A stretch of DNA of 64,000 nt from Cepaea nemoralis (Eukaryota; Mollusca; Gastropoda; Stylommatophora; Helicidae), in assembly GCA_014155875.1 (NCBI GenBank), contig JACEFZ010018167.1, forward strand, positions 65,001 through 129,000. Reading direction: 5' to 3'. This document shows positions 56,691 through 64,000 of the stretch, piece after piece. The position numbers and the translations under genes were made by a program. The notes below the pieces were generated by a model. The model searched no databases. It worked only from the letters and a program-made list of their open reading frames with translations, and had not been told where the DNA came from. Every line of letters begins with the position of its first letter. Within the stretch, counting starts at the first letter, position 1.

Positions 56691-59600
56691 TGTTTTTGTT
56701 TTGAGGTTTATGAGTTTTTTTGTTTTATTTTTTGGTTTATTGTTTGAATGGTTGTTTTTGTTTATGGTGTTTATATGATATTGTGAATGGGTGTGGTCTT
56801 TTTATTGTTGTTTGTATATATTTTTATTTTGTTGTGGTTTGTGTGTTGCTTTTGTGTTTGGTTGTCTTGGATGTGTGTTGTGTTTTGTTTTGTTTGTGTT
56901 TTAGTCTGTTGTTTGTGTTTGGCTGTTGTTTTGTTAGTTGTTTATAGTTTGTTGTTTTTGGGGTTTGGAATTGTATTTTGTTGAAGTGGGTGTTCTTTTC
57001 ATTGATTTTGTTTGCATTGTTGTTCTTTTGTGTCTTTGTTTGATGTGTTTTTATTTTGTGTTTTTGTTTTTTTTTGGTGTTTGTAATGTGTGTGTTTTAT
57101 TTTTTGGTTTTTTTTTGTTCTTTGATTTTTGTTGGTTTTGTGATTTTGGTTGTGTGTAATTTGTTTGGTTATAATTGATTTTAATTTTTGTTTCTTTTTT
57201 TGAACATGTTTGAATTGTTTGATTTGGTATTTTGTGTGTGTTTATGTTTAGTTGTGTTTTGTGATTTGTTTTTGGGGTGTTTGTTCAATTTGTATTTATT
57301 TTTTTTTTTTCTGTTTGTTTATTTTTCTTGTGTTTTGTTTTGGTTGGTTTTGTGTTTGGTTGTTTTTAATTTTACTGATTGGTTTTTTCTTTAATTGATG
57401 TTTGTATTTATGATTGTGTTGGTAGTGGGGTTTTTTTGCAATTTTGTAGATTGTTTTTTTGGTTTTTTGTTGTATGTTTTGTTTGTCAATTTTGTTTGTT
57501 CGTTTTGAGATGTTGTGGTTTTGTAGTCTGTTCTTGTGCTTTTTGTGTTGTTATTGTTGGTTTTTTTTTTAATTCTGTTGTGTTATTTTTTGGTAGTGTT
57601 AGTTTTCTTTCATATTGTGTTTGTCTTTGCTTGTGTTGTGTTTTGTTGTTATTTTGAGATAATATAATATATTTGTTAGGTGTTTTGGTTTGTGTATGTT
57701 GTTGTATGTTGTTGTATGTTGATTTTTTTTTTTTTTTGTTGTTATTGTTGTTTGTTGTTGTTAGGAAATTGTGTGGCATGATTTTATGCTTTAATTGTAT
57801 ATTTAGTGATTTGTTGTCTGTTGTCTTCTGTAATGTTGTTGGTTGAGTTTTTGGTTATTTGTTTTATTTTAATATGCTTGTGGGATTATGGGATCATGTT
57901 TGTGTGTTTGAATTGGTATTAGTTTTTTCATGTGTGTGTGTTGGGGTTGGTTTGATTTTCATTTGTTTATTAGCTTATGATCTTGAATTGTTTTGTTATT
58001 GACTCTTTGGTGTCTATCTTGTGTTTATTTTATAATATTGTTGTTGTGATTCGATTGTGGTTGTTTGTGTGTATATGTATTTTGTCTCCGTTCCAGATTT
58101 TATATTGTGTTATTTGTTGTTTTTGTTTGTTTTTGTTGTGTTGTGTTTGTTGTGTGGTTGTTTGAGGTTTTTCGTTGTTTTTGTGTGTAAGTTGTTGTTA
58201 TGGTTATTTTTTTTTGTTCTTGATTGATGTTTTGTTTTGTGTGTTTGATTTTGATTTTGTATTGCTGTTTGGGTTTTTAATTTAGGTCATGAGTTTTTTT
58301 TTTTTGTTGGGGTGGTGTTTTTTGCTGTTTGTTAATGTGTTTTTTTTGTCGTTTTTGTTAGGTTGTCGTTTGATTATTTTTTAATGTTTGATTTTTCTTC
58401 TTCTGTTTTTGTGTGTTGTGTGTCATGGTTGTTGTGTATGATTTTTGCTTTTGTTGTTTAGTTTTTATGTTTTTGCTTGTTTTTGATTTGGTTAGTATAG
58501 GTTTTATGTTTTTTGTATCTGTTTGTTTGTTGTGTGGATTGTGGTATATGGGGGTTCGATTGTCGTTTTATGTTTGTGTGGTTTTTTGTCATTGCGTTTG
58601 GCTCTGTGTGGTAAATGTTTATGTTGTTTGTTTTTGATGATTTGATGGTTATGTTTTGATTGTTTATGGTGTGTTTGTTTTGTTTGTTCGTTTTAATCGT
58701 TTTTTTTATATGTTTCTGGTTTGTATGGATGGTGTGTTTTGATAATTGTTGTTTTTATGTTATGTTTTGTTGGGTTCTGGTATTGTATTTGATTGTGTTT
58801 GTTTGAATCTAGTTTATTTTCCTTTTGTTACTTTGTTTTTTGGAATGGTTTACTTTTTGTTTTGTGCTGTGTGGTGTGTGTTTTGTTGGTTTTTTTACAT
58901 TGCTTTGTCATTTTTTGGAATTCTGTTTGTGTTTAATTATGTTTTCATTGGTTATGTGTTATTGTGTATTTGGTTGTTGTGATTTTGTTCGTTTATTGTG
59001 TTTGGTTTGTTTTTTTGTCTTTCCCAATGTTCTGATTTTTGTGTTATGTTTGTTGTTGTTTTGCTTTTTGTTTTGTATTTGTTGTTCTGGTATGTGTGTT
59101 TTGTATCATTTGGTTAGGTTTCTGTTGTTAATTATGTGTTTGTTTGATTTGGGTGCGTGTTTATGTTTGGTGTGTTGTCTGTTGTATGTTTGTTTTTGCA
59201 ACTGTTTTCTTATGATGTTGTAATTTGTGGGGTTATGTTTTTTACTTCTTGTTGTTGTGTTGTTCTTTGGTTTTTTTTTTTTTTGATTTGTATGTTAGTG
59301 AATCTGAGTTGGTTGTTTTGTTGGTTTTTTATTTGCTTTTTTTGGATTTGATTTTGGTGTTGGTGGCCAATTTTTTTTTTTTGTTTTGTATGTTATTTTC
59401 TGATTTGTGATAATTTTTTTTACTGTTTTTATTATTGTTTCTGGTTGTTTTTGTATTGTTTTTTGGTTATTAATTGTGATTTATGATAGTGGACAATTAT
59501 TTGTTTATTTTTTTTTTTAATGAAATTATTTTATTGTTTTGGTTTTTCTGTTGGGTGTTGTTTTGTTTTTGTTGTTATTTGATTTTTGTGTTTCGTTGTG

Positions 59601-62600
59601 CTTTTGTTTGTTTGAGGTTTTTTTTTTGTTGATGTTCTTATTTTGAATATCGTATAACTATGGTTTTTTGGTTTTGTGATTTGGCTGATGTTTTTTGGGT
59701 TTGTTGTGTTTGTTTTGGTGTGAATTATATTTTTTTGTTGGCGGTTTTATTATTGTTATGTTACTATGTTATATTATTATATTTTTTGGTTTAATTTATT
59801 TCTCTTTGTTTTCTTTTTTTTTGTTGTGTTTTTGCTGTTATCGTTGTTGTTATTTGCTGTTGTACTTTTTGTTTCTTGTTTGTTGGTTTGTTGTGAATTT
59901 TTTTGTTGTTTTGTTTGTGTGTTAATTGTTGTTTGTGGTTCTTTTTTTTTTTTTTGAAATGTTTTGGATTAATTTGTAGTTTTATTTGTGATGTTCTTCA
60001 AATTTTTTGTTTGTTATTGGATTCTTTTTTGTTTGTGTTTGTTGTTTGTTTTTTTGTGGCTTTTTGTGTTGGTGTGTTGTTTAGTGATATGGGTTTTATG
60101 TCAAATTGTTTTTATTTGTTATGTTTGGATTCTGTTTGGTTTTTTTGTGCTTAATTTTGATTTGTGTTATGTTATTTTTGTGTTTATGATTTTATTTTTT
60201 CTTTTTTAATTTGCATATTGATGGTTTGTTTGTGTTGTTTATGTTTATGTTGTTGCTACTTTATGCTTTGTCCTTGGTGGTCTTGATTGTTTGTTGGTTG
60301 GTTATGGATTTGTGTTGTGTATTTGTTTTTGATGTGTGTTTGGATTATTGTTTTTTGTTTTATTTGTTTGGTTGTTTTAGGATTGTTTTGGTTTTGGTAT
60401 GTTTTCTTTTATTTGTTTCCCTTAGTGGTTGCATTATTCTTGTGTATTGTGGTTCTGTATTTTTTGTGTTTTTTTTTTTTCTTTTTTTTGTTTTTGGATG
60501 GTTATTTTCTTGTTTTTTGTTTTTTTTGTTGTGGTTTGGTTGATTGTTATTTTTTGTTCTTGTGTGCCAATGTTTTTTTGTTTGGTTTTATTTGTTTATT
60601 GTGTAAGTTATTGTGGTGAATTTCTACTTTTTTGGTTGTCTGTTGTTATTTTTTATGCTAAATTTGATGTTATGTCTGTGTTTGTGCTTTGTTAATTTTG
60701 TTTTTTTTGATTTTTATGTGGTTTTTGTGTGTTGTTTTGCTTGTGTTTAATTCTTTTTTGTATTTTTTCGTTCATCTTGTGTTTTTTTTTCAATGTTTAT
60801 CTGTTGCTTTTTATTAATTGATGATTGGTGTTTGTTTGCATTGGGTTAATTTTGTGTGTTTTGTGCTGTTTGTTTTTTTGTTTATTGTGAATGTTTTTTG
60901 TTATTTTGGTTTTTTTTTTTTTATTGGTTTGATTTTGTATTTTTTTGTGTGTTTTGGTATCGTTGGATTTTTTTGTTGTTGATGCTTTTGTATCTGTATC
61001 TTGTTGTCATTTTTTTTTGTTTGTAGCTATTTGCTTGTTTTTTTGTATATTTATTTTAGTGTTTTGTTTATATTATTTGTTCTTACAAATTATATTTACA
61101 TTTTAATGTTTTGTTGTGTTTTTGTGTGATTTTTTTTTTTTATTGTTTGTGCTTTCTTTGTTATTGTGTGTTTGTTTGTTTTTTGTTTATGTGATTGGTG
61201 TTCCCTGTGTTTTTGTTGTTATTTTTTATGTGTTTGTTTTTTTTGATGGCATTTTTTTGTCAGATGTTTTTTGATTTTTGTAATGTGTGCTTTTTATTTT
61301 TTGATAGTTTATTTATTTTTATTGTTTTGATGTATTTTTTTTTTGTTTTTAATCTTTTGTTGAATGTTAGATTTGTTTTTTTGTTTAATGTTTTATTGTT
61401 ATTGTGATTGATTACTTATGTTTGTTTTGTTTTTTTTTTCTTGTTTTTGTGTTGTTTTTGTTTTATCGTGGTTTTTGTCGTTTTTTTTGTTGTGTTAATT
61501 TTTAAGTTGTTGGTATCTTTAAATTGTTGTCTGTGCGGTTCTTGTGTTTATTTTTTGTTTTTTTGGTGTTATTCGATGTCTGATCTCTTTTGTGGGATGT
61601 TATTTTTTGTAATGGTTGGTATTTTTGTTGTTTTTTTATTGATGCTGTTATTTGGTGTGGGATGTGTTTTTTTGTTTATTTTTTTGGTGTTGTGATTGTT
61701 TTTATTGTGTGTCTAGTGGTATTTTCGTTTTTTTGTTTTTGTTGGTTGATAACTTTTTTGTGTTTGTGATGTATTTTTGTGCTGTTTTTTTTTTTTTGGT
61801 AATTATTTTGATGTTTTTTTGTGGATTTGTTATTTGTTAAACTGTTAATTTTTTGTTATGTTTGTATTTGTGTTGTTTGTTATTTTTGTATTGTTTTGAA
61901 AATGTTGTATTGTTTGTGGTTTTGTGATTTATGTTGTGATGATATAATTATGGATTAATTGATGTATGTTTTTTCGGTTTTTTTAATGTCGTTTTGTGTG
62001 TTTGGGAGTTTGTATAGTAGTTGTTTTTGTGTTTTTTTTTTATTCATTTTATTGTGTGGCTCCTGTTTATTTGTTTGTTTTGTTTTTGTCGGTTGTTGTT
62101 GTTTATGATGTTTTTGAAGGGTTATGATGTTGTGTGTTTTTTGTTATATTATTTTTGTTGAATTATTTTTGTTAAATTTTTGTTTTTGGTGTTATTGTTA
62201 TTATTTCCTAGGTATTTTGGATTTTGGTGTGTGTTTTATGTTTTCTGGTTGTATTCATTTTGTTTGTTTTTGTTTGAATTGTTTATTGTTTTGTGTTCAT
62301 GTTGTTGTATTTGGTTTTTGTATTTCTTTTGTGTTTGAGTTTGTTTTTATGATTGTTTGTTTGACAATGTTTGAATTTGTGTTTTTTAATTTTTTTGTTG
62401 TTTTGTATTTTTTGTTGTGTGTTGTTTATTTGTTCATCTGTATATTGTTGTTGGGTTATTATGTGTTTGATTTTATTTTTTATATAATCTATGTTGTTTT
62501 TATGGGGATTGTTTTGTTTTTTGTTGTTGTGTTTTATTGTTATTGTTTTTTGCTTTGGTTGGTTGTGTTTTTGTTGTTTTTTTGTTTATGTCTTATTGTG

Positions 62601-63825
62601 TTATTTTTGTTAATGTTTGTTTTTTGTGTTTGTTGTTTTTCGTTGAGTTATTTGTTTGTTTGGTTTGATTTTTTTGTTATTTTTTGTGTGATCTGTTTCT
62701 TTTGTGAGTGTATATAAATGATGTTGTTGTTGTTTTGTAATTGGGTTGTTGTGTTATTTAATTTTTGTCTTTTTATATTTTGTTTTTTTTGTGTTTTCTT
62801 GTGTTTTGTGTGTTGCAATTGTTGTTTCCTTTGTGTATTTTTTTTATTTTGTTTTTTTTGTTAGTTTCTTTTTTTTTTTCTTTTGATTATTTTTGGATGT
62901 TCTTGAATTGTTCTTTTTTTTTTTTTGTTTTTTTTTATTTATTTTTTATTTTGTGATGGTGTTTTGTGTTTGTTATTCTGTCTCACCCTGGGTGTGTATA
63001 TTGTTTTTGTTTGTTGTGGAGTTAATGTAATGTGTTGTTTTTCTGTTTGTGTTTTTGTATTTATTTTTTTTGTTGATTTTTTTGTGTGTTTGTTATGGTT
63101 TTTTGTGTTTATCTTGCTCGGAAGTATTTGTTTTTTTTTTTTTTTTTTGGGTTATGTTTTTTGTGTTGTGGGGGGAATTTGTTTGTCTGTATTTTATGTT
63201 GTTTTTTGCTTGTAATTTTTTTTTTGTTATGTGTTTTTGTTTTGATGATTGTGGATATTTTTTGTTTGTCATTTTGTTGAAGTTTGTTTTAATTCTTGTG
63301 TGTTTTGGTTTATTGTTTTTTGGATTGTTGGTTATGTAAATTTGGGTTGTTTTTTATTTTTTGATCCAATTTTCGTTTATCATGTTAGTGTTTTTTTTGT
63401 CTGATTTTGTGCTTTTTGTCCAATGACTTTTGTTTTTTGTGTTGTTCTGGGTTTTTGTCTTGGTCATTGCTGGTGTATTTTTTTTTTTTGTGTTTTGATT
63501 GTTTTTTGTGATTTCATTTGATTTTTTTTGTTATGTGTTGTTATTGTTTATGTTGTTATGGATGTTGATTTTTTTTTGTTGCTATTGTTTTGGTGTGGAA
63601 GGTGATTCATTGTGTTTCTGTTTTTGGTTGTTGTTTTTTGATGATGGTATTTTGTGGTTTTTTTCTTTGGTTTGAATAGTTGTCGTGTTTGTTTGTGTTC
63701 CCCCCTTCTTTTTTTTGGTTGTGTTTTCCATGTTTGTTTTTTTGGTTTTGGTCTTTTTTGTATGTGTTGCTTGGCTTTGAATTTGTTCTTGTTATTTTTT
63801 GTGTTGTGTTTTTGGTGTGTTTTTT
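56691..63825. other. T/G-only low-complexity region, no genes
   Basis: A hand count of 60001-60060 gives A4 C2 G13 T41. The plus strand is almost entirely T and G for about 7 kb. Stop codons all need A, so long plus-strand frames (up to 197 codons at 62124-62717) of Phe, Leu, Val and Cys appear by composition. No gene is supported. Confidence 0.65.
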
Positions 63826-64000
63826 TCCCCCCTCCCTCCACCTCCCCCCCCCTCCCCCCCACTCTCTCTATCACGCGACCCACACCCCCCCCATCCCCCC
63901 CCCCCCCGTTGATTATATGCCCCACCAACCCTTTCATCAACAGCCCCCTCCCTGACTTTTGGGTTGGCAGCCACACCCTGAGACACCTGGTTGCCCCCCA
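63826..64000. other. C-rich end segment
   Basis: Abrupt change from TG-rich to C-rich DNA (runs of CCCCCCC with T, then mixed sequence). The region is cut by the window end. Nothing identifiable. Confidence 0.5.

Noticed and set aside
62124..62717. 197-codon Phe/Leu/Val/Cys-rich frame
   Set aside because: With very little A, stop codons are rare; frames of this length are expected by composition. The hydrophobicity follows from T-rich codons.

Overview
The window is a repeat-saturated piece of a metazoan nuclear genome. It holds no operons, bacterial genes or CRISPR. It holds many interleaved APE-type LINEs, a Ty3/gypsy pol fragment, SINE-like elements, minisatellites and simple repeats. The LINE families and the repeat style suggest an invertebrate. 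An arthropod, possibly a decapod crustacean, is my low-confidence guess; nothing here proves it.

Layout. 1-3.7 kb: the end of a gypsy-type pol (RT and RNase H) and a gene-poor tail. 3.7-9.35 kb: a minus-strand I-like LINE, interrupted at its RT active-site box by a nearly intact 3.9-kb plus-strand LINE (5250-9193; endonuclease, RT, C2H2 finger) with a 12-bp target-site duplication. 9.35-12.9 kb: a minus-strand RTE-like copy (family A) whose endonuclease is split by a truncated copy of its own family. 13.5-18.2 kb: an I-like fragment, a 218-bp inverted repeat, and a second family A copy carrying a hairpin-bearing, GAA-tailed SINE-like insert with a 15-bp target-site duplication. 19.6-27.1 kb: a near full-length minus-strand I/Nimb-like LINE (gag with three zinc knuckles, coiled coil, endonuclease, RT, RNase H), hit twice by one GAA-tailed LINE family. 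27.6-30.8 kb: LINE scraps and a 1-kb inverted repeat.

From 30.88 to 48.51 kb a block of about 8-9 kb occurs twice in tandem (30883-39722 and 40382-48514), with a solo-LTR-like segment at the junction. Each copy holds the same series: an 87-bp array, a LINE 3' end, a GA tract, a 34-40-bp minisatellite grown out of a LINE 3' coding end, another LINE 3' end, a polypurine tract, a 40-bp array, a possible last coding exon of a membrane protein, and a 31-bp array. Copy 2 differs from copy 1 mostly by single-base indels, except for a perfectly matching 0.9-kb stretch. This looks like poorly polished long-read sequence.

48.5-63.8 kb is the strangest part: about 8 kb of C-poor, T-rich DNA passing into about 7 kb made almost entirely of T and G, ending in a C-rich tail. 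I find no gene there. The long hydrophobic reading frames are what low A content predicts. It is either a very strand-asymmetric low-complexity locus or a sequencing/assembly artefact.

The genes here do not form a pathway. The linking theme is retrotransposition: LINE enzymes copying themselves, probably also GAA-tailed SINEs, and inserting into one another. Several families use their 3' tail repeat to supply the stop codon. No host gene is identified with confidence.
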